DNA of 64,000 bases from CAYQJS01 sp964417895. GTDB lineage: Bacteria > Chloroflexota > UBA6077 > SHYK01. The position numbers and the translations under genes are program-made. Shown in pieces: positions 1 through 7,552 of this stretch (position 1 is the first letter of the stretch; the number at the start of each line of letters is the position of its first letter). The DNA is taken from assembly GCA_964417895.1 (NCBI GenBank), contig CAYQJS010000011.1:1-64000 (forward strand), written 5' to 3'. Under the pieces are notes generated by a model that worked only from the letters and a program-made list of their open reading frames with translations, was not told the DNA's origin and did not search any database.

Positions 1-139
1 ACTCGCCCTGGCTTGCGCGCAGGATCAGGTAGGCCAGAGGCGCGAGACCGCCGAGCAATATGCCCGGCTTCAGCCAGCGATACGGCTCCCTACGCCGCGG
101 CGTTGGGAGGACGGCAGCCCACGGAAGCCAGGCGCTCAC
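1..139 (-). CDS. msrQ: MsrQ heme-binding membrane subunit (partial, N-terminus only)
   Basis: The minus strand from a GTG at 139 reads about 46 residues before the window edge. The pattern is a charged arginine-rich stretch, then Y-R-W-L-K-P-G and a hydrophobic segment (ILLGGLAPLAYLIL). MsrQ proteins begin in this way before their first transmembrane helix. In the known MsrPQ system MsrQ is the membrane heme b partner that passes electrons to periplasmic MsrP, and here it lies directly downstream of msrP on the same strand. The GTG start is the first plausible one in frame and has no strong ribosome binding site, so the exact start is uncertain. Identity rests on a short stretch plus synteny. 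Confidence 0.7.
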   Translation of the reverse strand, partial: MSAWLPWAAVLPTPRRREPYRWLKPGILLGGLAPLAYLILRASQGE

Positions 140-149
140 GCCCGCCGCC

Positions 150-216
150 CCGCAGACCGCTGTTCCCGGGGGGGCTGGGGGCGCAGCCCCCAGAAACAAA
201 ATGGGGGGGGGTGGGG
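150..216. repeat. Intergenic GGGGGCTGGGGGCG..CCCCC repeat (family C)
   Basis: A G-run hairpin (GGGGGCTGGGGGCGCAGCCCCC) is followed by an A-rich spacer and a second G-run. A very similar arrangement recurs at about 41438-41530. It fills the short gap between msrP and msrQ. Confidence 0.6.
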
Positions 217-224
217 CATTCTCA

Positions 225-1238
225 TTAGAAATTGGCCTTGAGGTCCAGGCCCGAATAGAGGCTCGCAACCTGGTCCGCGTAGCCGTTGAAGGGGAGGGTC
301 GGGCGGCGCTGGAACTCACCGATGCGCCGCTCCGTGGCCTGGCTCCAGCGAGGATGATTCACGGCCGGGTTCACGTTGGCGTAGAACCCATACTCGCTCG
401 GGGCCGCGAGAGCCCACGTGGTCTGTGGCTGTTCTTCGGTGAAGCGCATCTTGACGATTGACTTGATTCCTTTGAACCCGTACTTCCAGGGGACGACCAG
501 CCGCAACGGCGCTCCGTTCTGGTTCGGGAGCGCTTCATCGTAAAGGCCCGTAGCCAGCAGCGTCAGCGGATGCAGCGCCTCGTCAAGGCGCAACCCCTCG
601 ACGTACGGCCATTTGAGGATCCGAGAGCGCTGCCCCGGCATCTGCTCGGGGTCCAGAAGCGACGTGAACTCGACGAACTTTGCCCTCCCTGTTGGCTCCA
701 GCCGCCCGACGAGGTCGGCGAGCGGGAATCCCACCCAGGGAATGACCATCGACCACGCTTCGACGCAGCGCATGCGATACGCCCGCTGCTCGAGCGGAAA
801 CCACTCCAGCAGGGTGTCGATGTCGATGGTCTGAGGCCGGGCGATCTCGCCCTCGACGCTGACCGACCACGGTCGCGCTCGGAGCAGGTGGGCATTGCGG
901 GCGGGGTCGCCCTTATCTACGCCGTACTCGTAGAAGTTGTTGTAGGTAGTGACGTCCCGCCGGGACGTCGGCGGCTCATCGGTGTCGTATTGGCGGCCCA
1001 GATCGGGGTTGTATTCACCGCCCCGGCTCGGGACATCGAGGCCCTCGGCCGAAGCTGACGCCGGGGGCGGGGGCTGGTCCGGCGGCGGCGCCTGGCCCGC
1101 GAGCCACAACAAGCCGCCGCCCACGGCCGCCGCCGTACCCAGCGTCAACGCGCCGTTCTTCATGAACTCACGACGGCTGAGGTACAGCTGCTTCGGGGTG
1201 ATCTCGCTGCTGGGTGGTTCGCTGGGCAGGTTCGTCAT
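225..1238 (-). CDS. msrP: Periplasmic methionine sulfoxide reductase, molybdopterin subunit MsrP
   Basis: This 337-residue protein belongs to the YedY/MsrP branch of the sulfite-oxidase fold, which reduces methionine sulfoxide in exported proteins using a molybdopterin cofactor. A twin-arginine signal (S-R-R-E-F-M at residues 21-26, then a hydrophobic stretch) predicts Tat export. Cys158, in M-R-C-V-E-A-W, fits the conserved molybdenum-ligating cysteine. The C-terminal half has the usual VVPWKYGFKG-type segment. ATG 1238 is preferred to the overlapping GTG at 1241. The UGA-containing OsmC-like gene ends 71 bases upstream on the same strand and msrQ follows, so the three may be co-transcribed as an oxidative-damage repair unit. 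MogA/MoaB at 21.5 kb belongs to the cofactor pathway MsrP needs. Confidence 0.93.
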   Translation of the reverse strand: MTNLPSEPPSSEITPKQLYLSRREFMKNGALTLGTAAAVGGGLLWLAGQAPPPDQPPPPASASAEGLDVPSRGGEYNPDLGRQYDTDEPPTSRRDVTTYNNFYEYGVDKGDPARNAHLLRARPWSVSVEGEIARPQTIDIDTLLEWFPLEQRAYRMRCVEAWSMVIPWVGFPLADLVGRLEPTGRAKFVEFTSLLDPEQMPGQRSRILKWPYVEGLRLDEALHPLTLLATGLYDEALPNQNGAPLRLVVPWKYGFKGIKSIVKMRFTEEQPQTTWALAAPSEYGFYANVNPAVNHPRWSQATERRIGEFQRRPTLPFNGYADQVASLYSGLDLKANF

Positions 1239-1309
1239 CACACCTTCGTTTAGCGCCTTCCGTCAGGTAAACGCAAGTATGTCGCAGGCGGATGGCGAGC
1301 GCTAGCGGC

Positions 1310-1852
1310 TCATCCCATAGGCAGCCCCGTTGCGACCGCTGGCACCTCGAAGGGCTGGCCGTTGACGGTCACGACCAGCTCGGTGGGCGTCGAGCTCCTG
1401 ACCGTTCCCAGCGTGAAGCAGCTCGCCTCTGCCAAGCGGATGAGCTGAGCGATGCGGTCGGGGGGCTCGTCGCTGTCGAGCTGCAGCTCAGTCCTGATGG
1501 ACTCGCACCACGACCGGATCGTCTCGGCGAGGATCGCTCCCTCGCGAGCGTACTGGGCTATCACCCTGACTCGCGGGTTAGAGTAGGACACTTTTAGCGT
1601 TCGTGCCACCGACACGAGCTGGGTAGACAGTCAGAACCCGATTCCGAGGGTGAAGTACGCCAGGGGCGATGGGGCGGTTCCGGTGCCCCCGCCTCTGCCC
1701 TCTGGCCGCAGCGCCTCGTCGCACATGACGGTAAACCCGTCGATGTGCCCTTCCTTCAGCTGCCCGTCCAGAGGGATGACTTCGGCGTCCTTGTGAGGGC
1801 CGATTCGATTCGGGTCTCGGGGTGGCTCGACATAGTTCGGGTCCTTGATCAC
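1310..1852 (-). CDS. OsmC-like peroxidase, predicted selenoprotein (in-frame UGA at residue 74)
   Basis: Two halves of an OsmC-family protein lie in one minus-strand frame, separated only by a TGA at 1633-1631. The N-terminal half (residues 1-73) has the OsmC pattern C-D-E..G-G-G-T-G-T-A-P-S-P-L-A-Y-F. The C-terminal half (75-180) has the long helix and a second cysteine, Cys145, in A-E-A-S-C-F. The TGA falls where OsmC/Ohr proteins carry the peroxidatic cysteine, so selenocysteine insertion is the simplest reading; Sec-containing OsmC-like proteins are known. A hairpin that fits a bacterial SECIS starts 10 bases after the TGA. GTG 1852 is chosen because a GAGGAGG ribosome binding site lies eight bases upstream; the product is 180 residues. 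The likely role is peroxide reduction. A nonsense mutation is the alternative, but no other lesion is seen. Confidence 0.8.
1596..1620 (-). promoter_or_regulatory. Candidate bacterial SECIS hairpin for the OsmC-like gene
   Basis: Starting 10 bases after the UGA (1633-1631), AGC-TCGTG pairs with CACGA-AC-GCT: a 5-bp perfect stem, a 2-base bulge and 3 more pairs. The apical loop is TCGGTGG; a U-G closing pair shrinks it to CGGTG with G at position two. UGA-to-loop distance is 18-19 bases, inside the range described for bacterial SECIS elements. Confidence 0.6.
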
Positions 1853-1978
1853 GAGCAGGTCCTCCTCTCGCGCCGTTCTGGGGACGACAGCATAAGATAG
1901 ACGCTGCAATTGAGTCCAGATCGGGGCGTGCCCTGCACGATCCCCCCGATTCGATGGCCCACAGGCCGTTCGGTTCCC

Positions 1979-1988
1979 CACCTACAAT
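1979..1988 (+). promoter_or_regulatory. Possible -10 element (TACAAT) before the SDR gene
   Basis: CACCTACAAT places TACAAT at 1983-1988, about 34 bases before ATG 2022. The same CCACCTACAAT string recurs at 28561-28571 upstream of an SBP gene. No good -35 box is visible. Confidence 0.3.
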
Positions 1989-2021
1989 CGGTTGACGAAT
2001 CGACCGGAGGAGGAGCCAGTT

Positions 2022-2870
2022 ATGTACGACCTTAACGGGAAAGTCGCGCTGATTACCGGCGCGGGCGGGCGCAAGGGCATCGGCAGGGCCATTGCCACAC
2101 GCCTGGCGCGCGAGGGATGCGACGTGGTAGTGAACGATATCCCCAAGCCCGCCGACGCGATGCTGCCCGAAGACCGGGCGGCCGGGTGGGAAGGCCTGCC
2201 CAGCGTGGTGAAGGAGATCCAAGCCATGGGGCGGGGTGCCCTCGGCGTGTACGCCGACGTCTCCGACCGCGAACAGGTGGGTGACATGGTCCAGCGGACG
2301 CTCGACCGTTTCGGCCACATCGACATCCTCGTGGCCAACGCCGGCTCGCAGCCAGGGCGCGATCGTCGGCTGCTCGTCGACCTGGAAGAGGACGCCTTCG
2401 ACGAGGTCCAGCGCGTGAACGTGAAGGGGACGTTCCTGTGCTGCCAGGCGGTGGCCCAACACATGGTGGACCGCGGCGGCCCGGGCAAGATCATTGTCAT
2501 GTCTTCGCGAGCGGGGAAGCAGGCAACCGCGAGGTATGGCGCGTACGTCGCCTCCAAGTTCGCCCTCATCGGGCTCACGCAGACCCTCGCCCTGGAGCTC
2601 GCCCCCTACAGGATCAATGTGAACGCGATCTGCCCGGGGCTGGTGGACACCGAACGAGTGCACTTCATGGCGGAGGCGCTGCGTCCGGCAGGGGTGTCGG
2701 CGGAAGACTACCGCCGCCAGATGCTCGACGAGCGTGGCCGCGACGTCCCGCTGGGCCGAGCGGCTGTCGCCGATGACGTCGCCAGAACTGCCGCGTTCCT
2801 GGCATCTGCCGAGTCGGACTACCTCACCGGGCTGGCCATCAGCGTCACTGGCGGCGGGCTGATGATCTAG
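2022..2870 (+). CDS. Short-chain dehydrogenase/reductase (SDR)
   Basis: A classical SDR of 282 residues that should catalyse NAD(P)-dependent oxidation or reduction of an alcohol or ketone. The nucleotide-binding motif T-G-A-G-G-R-K-G-I-G appears near the N-terminus, followed by the N-A-G stretch (VANAG). The catalytic serine is in V-M-S-S-R-A and the Y-x-x-x-K pair in YGAYVASK. The C-terminus (YLTGLAISVTGGG) is typical. ATG 2022 is chosen because GGAGGAGG lies just upstream; an earlier in-frame start at 1992 lacks one. The gene is transcribed divergently from the OsmC-like gene. The substrate cannot be deduced. Confidence 0.92.
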   Translation: MYDLNGKVALITGAGGRKGIGRAIATRLAREGCDVVVNDIPKPADAMLPEDRAAGWEGLPSVVKEIQAMGRGALGVYADVSDREQVGDMVQRTLDRFGHIDILVANAGSQPGRDRRLLVDLEEDAFDEVQRVNVKGTFLCCQAVAQHMVDRGGPGKIIVMSSRAGKQATARYGAYVASKFALIGLTQTLALELAPYRINVNAICPGLVDTERVHFMAEALRPAGVSAEDYRRQMLDERGRDVPLGRAAVADDVARTAAFLASAESDYLTGLAISVTGGGLMI

Positions 2871-2908
2871 CCGTCTTGTTAAGAACGGTGTGAAGGCAAA
2901 GTGGCTAG

Positions 2909-3015
2909 CCCTCACCCCAGCCCTCTCCCATATCGATGGGAGAGGGGGCAGTCGCGCCTCGCCCATCTATGGGAGAGGCCGGCCGCCGGCCCGCAGGGCC
3001 AAGGACGGGTGAGGG
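2909..3015. repeat. Dispersed GC-rich palindrome (family A)
   Basis: CCCTCACCCC..CCCTCTCCCAT..ATGGGAGAGGG..GGGTGAGGG forms nested inverted repeats between the SDR and TAXI genes. Related copies occur at 5701, 5843, 11890, 11970, 42820, 43170, 45286, 56480 and 63892. Confidence 0.8.
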
Positions 3016-3068
3016 CCGCCCTGCGCCGGACCTTGGTTTAACGAACGACTACCTTTGTGGGAGGGAAG

Positions 3069-4007
3069 ATGAGCTTTGAGGACAAGCGACTGGTGTTCGG
3101 TGGCGCTGGCCCGGGGACGCCATGGGGAACGCTGGGCGCGGTGACCGCCCGCGCGCTCGCGCCCTACGGCTATGAGGTGCGCGTTGAGCGGGAGGCGTCG
3201 CGGGGGCGCTGCCCGGGGATGGTCAGCGATGGGCGGCTGGAGTTTGGCGCTACACAGGGCATTACGACCCGCTGGGCGTACGAAGGAACGCAGAACTATG
3301 CCCCGGAAGGGCCGAAACCGCGCCTGCGCGTGATCGCCAACATCATGCATCCAGCGTGGCTGGGCGTGGCGGTCCGCTGGGAGAGCGGGCTCACGGACCT
3401 CAGCCAGATAACGGAGCGACAGCTCCCGGTGCGGGTGCTGGGCGGCGGCGGGGTAATGTTCGCGACTATCATGGCCCACTACGCGCTCTCGCGGGAGGTG
3501 ATCGAGGGGTGGGGTGGTCGCTTCCTGCCCACGGTCATGGTGGCAAGCGCCGGAGGCGGCCCCTATGGAACGTCGCCATGGGTACGAAGTGGCGAGTTCG
3601 ATCTGATCATGGACAACATCTACGCGGCCTACACGCCGGAGCTCGCCGCCTTCCATGAGGCCTCAGTACTCTACAACCTGCGCTTCCTTCCGCTGCCCGA
3701 CGATCTCATCGCTCACATCTGCGAGCACCTGGGTGGGGAGCCGGGCTTCATCCCCTACCGTCTGATGCGGGGGGTTGAGGCACCCACCGCCTCGGTCTAC
3801 CGGCCGTCGCAGGTGATTTTCGGACGAGACGATATGCCAGACGACTTCGCCTACCTGCTGGCGAAGGCGCTGGACGACGGCCGTCACCTGTTCCGCGAGA
3901 CGCACATCCCCTACTCCTACGACCCGAAGACCGTGGCGGACGGCGGGGGTATCCCCCTCCACCCTGGGGCGGAGCGCTACTACCGCGAGGTCGGCTATCT
4001 GAAATGA
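3069..4007 (+). CDS. TAXI-family (TRAP-type) solute-binding protein without a signal peptide
   Basis: This 312-residue protein resembles TAXI solute-binding proteins of TRAP transporters. It has an N-terminal G-G-A-G-P-G-T-P-W-G-T phosphate-loop-like turn, a central GVMFATIMAHYALS region, and the family's C-terminal P-L-H-P-G-A-E-R-Y-Y-R-E. Family members are normally secreted, but this one begins M-S-F-E-D-K-R-L-V-F directly at the first beta strand with no signal peptide. Either it acts in the cytoplasm or the leader was lost. ATG 3069 follows a GGAGGG site; a GTG at 3057 is possible but adds no signal sequence. Its stop overlaps the start of the next SBP by four bases (ATGA), so the two are translationally coupled. 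No TRAP membrane subunit is present. Confidence 0.8.
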   Translation: MSFEDKRLVFGGAGPGTPWGTLGAVTARALAPYGYEVRVEREASRGRCPGMVSDGRLEFGATQGITTRWAYEGTQNYAPEGPKPRLRVIANIMHPAWLGVAVRWESGLTDLSQITERQLPVRVLGGGGVMFATIMAHYALSREVIEGWGGRFLPTVMVASAGGGPYGTSPWVRSGEFDLIMDNIYAAYTPELAAFHEASVLYNLRFLPLPDDLIAHICEHLGGEPGFIPYRLMRGVEAPTASVYRPSQVIFGRDDMPDDFAYLLAKALDDGRHLFRETHIPYSYDPKTVADGGGIPLHPGAERYYREVGYLK

Positions 4008-5689
4008 GATCCATCACCACGTCAATCGCGCTGGTTGTACTCCTGATCGGGTGCGCGGCTCCGGCCGGGCCGCTGGCGCCCAGTGGTTCGGCCTCGGACG
4101 CCCAGCCTCGCGCCGCGTCTGCGCCGAAGCGGATCACGATGGCGATCCTGGTAGATCCGACCACCGTCCGGGATAACCGAAGCCGACCCTTTCCGGCCCT
4201 CCTCGTGGCTGGCCTGACCCTTGACGACGAGACTGGCGACCGCCGTGCGGTCCTCGCGGAGGCTGTCCCGAGTACGGAGACCGGCACCTGGAAGGTGTAC
4301 CCCGACGGGCGAATGGAGACGACCTGGCGGCTGCGAGAGGGCACCCGGTGGCACGACGGGCAGCCGCTCACCTCGGACGACTTGCTCTTCACTGCGACCC
4401 TCGGACGGGATAAGGAGTTGCCAGAGCTCTACGATCCCGCCTTCGACCTGGTCGAGCGCGTCGAGGCGCTCGACCGGCGCACCGTGGTCGTCACCTGGAA
4501 ACAGCCGTTCATCGAAGCCGACACGCTTTTCAGCTTCGCCCGCATGCGCGTCACTGTTCCCTTCCCCAAGCACCTCCTGGAGCGCCCCTATCTCGAGAGC
4601 AAGGCTACCCTGGAGACCCTTCCCTACTGGACGACAGAGCTGCTCAGCAGCGGCCCATTCAGACTGCGCGAATGGGTAGTGAGCAACTATGCCCGCCTCG
4701 AGGCCTTCCCGGACTATGCGCCCGGTCGGCCAAAAGTCGACCTGCTCGACGTGAAGTTCATCACCGATCCCAACACCCTCATAGCCAACTTGCTGGCTGG
4801 CGGCGCCGATCTCACCGCCCCTCGCGCGCTCAGCATCGAGCAGGCCGTCGCGGCGAGGGAGCTGTGGCGCGATGGCAAGGTGATCGCTAGCATCGAAGGC
4901 TGGACAATGATGTACCCGCAGCACCACCACCCGAGCCCGGCCGTCCTGGGCGAGGCGCAGTTCCGCCGAGCCCTCGTCCATGCCATCGATCGCCAGCAGC
5001 TCGCGGACACGCTCGGCGCGGGGCACTCGACAGTGGCCCACAGCATCATTGCGCCAGATCAGGCCCAGTATCGATTCGTGGATGGCAGCATCGCTCGCTA
5101 CGACTATGACCCTCGGCGGGCGGTACAGATTCTGGAGGGGATGGGGCTCGCGCGGCGCCCGGACGGGGCATTCGTCGATTCGACCGGCGATCGGATCAGC
5201 CTGAAAATCCAGACGACGATCAATGACACCAGCCAGAAGACCGCTTTCGCGACCGCTGACTTCTGGCAGCGCATCGGCGTCACGGGTGACGTGACGGTCC
5301 TGTCCCCGGCCGCCGGCGGGCGGCCGGATCGCTGGGCCTACACCGGGTTCGACCTGGTCAACCAGTCGCACGGCGTGGAGGGCATCACCAACGTCCTGCA
5401 CAGCTCGGCGGCGCCGCTGCCGGAACGCAACTACATGGCGCCGGCCGCCGCCCGCAATCGCGGCTCGTACGTGAACGCGGAGTACGACGCGGTGATGGAT
5501 CGCTACCTGACGACGATTCCGATGGCAGAGCGGATGCAGGCCCTGGCTCAGATCGTTCGCTGGCAGACGGACCTGCAGCTGGTCATCGGCTTCTTCTACT
5601 CGGTTAACGGCATTCTGCTGTCCGATCGCCTTGTGAACGTGCACCCCGGGACCGGCTGGAACGCCCATGAGTGGGCCGTGACGGGGTGA
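4004..5689 (+). CDS. ABC transporter substrate-binding lipoprotein, family 5 (group A)
   Basis: A 561-residue extracytoplasmic solute receptor of the SBP_bac_5 (oligopeptide/nickel) family. The first 17 residues form a lipoprotein signal with lipobox L-I-G-C (Cys17). A YPDGRMETTWRLREG block near residue 100 and the C-terminal W-N-A-H-E-W signature place it in the larger of the two paralogue groups here (group A). It starts within the stop codon of the TAXI protein, so the two proteins are made together and may see the same ligand. No permease or ATPase gene is linked. Confidence 0.92.
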   Translation: MRSITTSIALVVLLIGCAAPAGPLAPSGSASDAQPRAASAPKRITMAILVDPTTVRDNRSRPFPALLVAGLTLDDETGDRRAVLAEAVPSTETGTWKVYPDGRMETTWRLREGTRWHDGQPLTSDDLLFTATLGRDKELPELYDPAFDLVERVEALDRRTVVVTWKQPFIEADTLFSFARMRVTVPFPKHLLERPYLESKATLETLPYWTTELLSSGPFRLREWVVSNYARLEAFPDYAPGRPKVDLLDVKFITDPNTLIANLLAGGADLTAPRALSIEQAVAARELWRDGKVIASIEGWTMMYPQHHHPSPAVLGEAQFRRALVHAIDRQQLADTLGAGHSTVAHSIIAPDQAQYRFVDGSIARYDYDPRRAVQILEGMGLARRPDGAFVDSTGDRISLKIQTTINDTSQKTAFATADFWQRIGVTGDVTVLSPAAGGRPDRWAYTGFDLVNQSHGVEGITNVLHSSAAPLPERNYMAPAAARNRGSYVNAEYDAVMDRYLTTIPMAERMQALAQIVRWQTDLQLVIGFFYSVNGILLSDRLVNVHPGTGWNAHEWAVTG

Positions 5690-5700
5690 TGATTCGGAAG

Positions 5701-5745
5701 TCCCTCTCCCACCGCAGTGGGAGAGGGCAGGGTGAGGGCAGCCCC
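5701..5745. repeat. Dispersed GC-rich palindrome (family A)
   Basis: TCCCTCTCCCACCGCAGTGG followed by GAGAGGGCAGGGTGAGGGCA forms a hairpin just after the SBP stop codon. It has no T-run and is more likely a mobile repeat than a terminator. Confidence 0.7.
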
Positions 5746-5842
5746 CAGCGGTGGAAACACCGACAGTCGTCCGTCCGCCCAACAATGGCGATGCCCCGGG
5801 GGTCTAGTGCTCGGCGACACAAGGCTTGGTGAGCAAGCAGGC

Positions 5843-5940
5843 TCCCCCTCTCCCCAGCCCTCCCCCGCGAGGGGGGAGGGAGTACTTGCCTCTCCCCTCG
5901 CGGGAGAGGCCGGGCCGCGAAGCGGCTCGGGAGAGGGGCA
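5843..5940. repeat. Dispersed GC-rich palindrome pair (family A)
   Basis: Two adjacent inverted repeats (CCCTCCCCCGCGAGGGGGGAGGG, shown here in part, and CTCTCCCCTCGCGGGAGAGG) occupy most of the 370-base gap between 5689 and 6064. The rest of the gap shows no coding potential beyond the ribosome binding site of the next gene. Confidence 0.75.
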
Positions 5941-6063
5941 TCCGATGCAAGCTAAAGCAAAGGTTGTTTCATGTGTACGGGTCCCTCCTCAGCTAGCGGG
6001 AACTCCGCAGCCCGCTCCGGCGTCTTGTTCCACGAGGGCAGCTAGCCCGGAGGAGGAACAACC

Positions 6064-7086
6064 ATGCGACGCCTGTTGACGGTCCTCGCGGCAACCGCCG
6101 CGCTCGCAACCGCACTCGCGGCTACCGCGATCCCAGCCGCCGCCTGCGCCGGACTCATCGGCTCCAACGGCGCGGTGAACCTCGGCCGCACGACAACTCT
6201 GGCGGCGTACCACGACGGCGTGGAGCACTACGTCACCGCCTTCAAATTCTTCGGCGCGGGCGGCCAGTTCGGCACGCTCATTCCGTTGCCGGGCATTCCG
6301 TCGAGCGTCGAGAAGGGGGGCGGGTGGACGCTGCAGCGTCTCCTCCGCGAGACGGAGCCGCTCCCCGCGCCGCCGCTGTTTTTGGGAACGGCCATCCTGG
6401 CGACATCTGCGGAGGTGATCCTGCAGACGCGCGTTGACGCGCTCGACCTGACCGTCTTGAAGGGCGGCGCCAGCGAGGTGGCGACCTGGGCCACCGACCA
6501 CGGCTTCCGGCTCTCCCCGGATGCTCCTGAGGTCCTCGATTTCTACGCTCAGCGCAGCCCCATCTTCCTTGCCGCGGTCTTCGACGCCGACGCCGCGACC
6601 GCGCGCGGCCAGCAGATCGGGGACGGTACTCCCATCCAGATCACCATTCCGACGACGAACCCCTGGGTGCCATTGCGCATCCTGGCCCTGGGCAAGCAGC
6701 CCGGCGACCGGGTCGAGGCCGACGTGTTTCTTCTTACCGACCGACAGCCCGCCTTCCTGCCCGACCCGGGCCCGCGAATGACGCTGGCCCACAACGCCCC
6801 GGCCACCGCGCGGCTCCTCGACGATCTTCGCTCCGACGAGCGGATGGAATGGGTGCCGAGGTCCTCGTGGCTCACCCAGCTTCGAATCGATAGCAGCGCG
6901 GCGGACCTCGCGTACGATCTGGCCGTCGATGCCAGTGGCCAGGGGGCGCCGTCCCGGCTGGCGGCCGGCCTCGACCCCACAGAGCGCTCGCTGCAGCTCA
7001 ATGCACTCGGCATCCCCGGTGGCCTCGCTATCGTGCTCCTCGGCCTGCCCATCGCACTGGCCATGCGCCGCCGGCTGGCGCCGTGA
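6064..7086 (+). CDS. DUF2330-like secreted protein with C-terminal membrane anchor
   Basis: This 340-residue exported protein has a signal peptide (positive start, alanine-rich core, cleavage near A-A-A-C-A) and one C-terminal transmembrane helix (GLAIVLLGLPIALAM) followed by M-R-R-R. The early region, with A-A-Y-H-D-G, a phenylalanine-rich strand and LIPLPGIPSSVEKG, matches the layout of DUF2330 proteins, whose function is unknown. A central F-L-L-T-D-R-Q-P strand is also typical. The start is fixed by GGAGGAGGAAC directly before ATG 6064. Its stop overlaps the next gene by one base (TGATG), so it forms an operon with the cupredoxin and may share a role at the cell surface. Confidence 0.75.
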   Translation: MRRLLTVLAATAALATALAATAIPAAACAGLIGSNGAVNLGRTTTLAAYHDGVEHYVTAFKFFGAGGQFGTLIPLPGIPSSVEKGGGWTLQRLLRETEPLPAPPLFLGTAILATSAEVILQTRVDALDLTVLKGGASEVATWATDHGFRLSPDAPEVLDFYAQRSPIFLAAVFDADAATARGQQIGDGTPIQITIPTTNPWVPLRILALGKQPGDRVEADVFLLTDRQPAFLPDPGPRMTLAHNAPATARLLDDLRSDERMEWVPRSSWLTQLRIDSSAADLAYDLAVDASGQGAPSRLAAGLDPTERSLQLNALGIPGGLAIVLLGLPIALAMRRRLAP

Positions 7087-7484
7087 TGACCGGGCTCCAC
7101 TGGGTCGGCGCGCTGCTCCTCACGATCGTCGTTGGGGGTTGCGCGCCGACCACGCCCGCTTCGGACCAGCCGACCATCGCTTTCCACTACTCGCGCTTCG
7201 ACCCGGGCTCGGTCAGGGTACCCGCCGGTATTCCTGTCGCGATCACGCTGTGGAACGACGATCCAATCGAGCACGAGTGGATCGTTGGAGGCCCCGAGGT
7301 CCACGCGGTTCACCGCACGGGCACCGAGGCGGTGCACGAGGGGCGGCCCAACGAGGTGACGGTTCCTGCCTTCGCCACTCGGACGACGACAATCACGTTC
7401 GATCGGCCCGGGACGTACGCCTTCATGTGCCACCTGCCAGGCCATGAGGCGTACGGCATGACGGGCACGCTGACCGTGGTCTAG
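7086..7484 (+). CDS. Cupredoxin-like lipoprotein
   Basis: A 132-residue lipoprotein with lipobox V-G-G-C followed by a cupredoxin beta-sandwich. Copper-ligand candidates are the His of I-E-H-E-W, and the Cys, His and Met of F-M-C-H-L-P-G-H..Y-G-M near the C-terminus. These fit a type-1 copper site of the plastocyanin/amicyanin class, so it is probably a surface electron carrier. ATG 7086 overlaps the upstream stop by one base; GTG 7083 in the same frame is an alternative. It is coupled to the DUF2330 gene; a new promoter for the next SBP follows 16 bases after its stop. Confidence 0.85.
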   Translation: MTGLHWVGALLLTIVVGGCAPTTPASDQPTIAFHYSRFDPGSVRVPAGIPVAITLWNDDPIEHEWIVGGPEVHAVHRTGTEAVHEGRPNEVTVPAFATRTTTITFDRPGTYAFMCHLPGHEAYGMTGTLTVV

Positions 7485-7500
7485 GACCGCCGCGGCGCGA

Positions 7501-7529
7501 TTGACGTTGCGGGCGGGCAATGGTAGGCT
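7501..7529 (+). promoter_or_regulatory. Sigma-70-type promoter for the SBP gene at 7553
   Basis: TTGACG (7501-7506) and TAGGCT (7524-7529) are separated by exactly 17 bases. Transcription from about 7536 would give a short leader carrying GGGGGAGG before GTG 7553, which supports that start over the ATG at 7520. Confidence 0.6.
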
Positions 7530-7552
7530 CGATGCGTCGGGGGAGGTGGATC

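Noticed and set aside
1616..1633. OsmC-like gene as two separate genes or a plain pseudogene
   Set aside because: Both halves share one frame, no other damage is present, the stop is TGA at the redox position and a suitable hairpin follows. A second independent case lies at 13509.
1578..2966. A 462-codon open frame on the minus strand across the SDR gene
   Set aside because: It is the mirror of a clear SDR gene in GC-rich DNA and has no recognisable protein features or ribosome binding site.
4022..5785. A 587-codon open frame opposite the SBP at 4004
   Set aside because: Antisense shadow caused by high GC; composition is random-looking and the sense strand encodes a complete lipoprotein.
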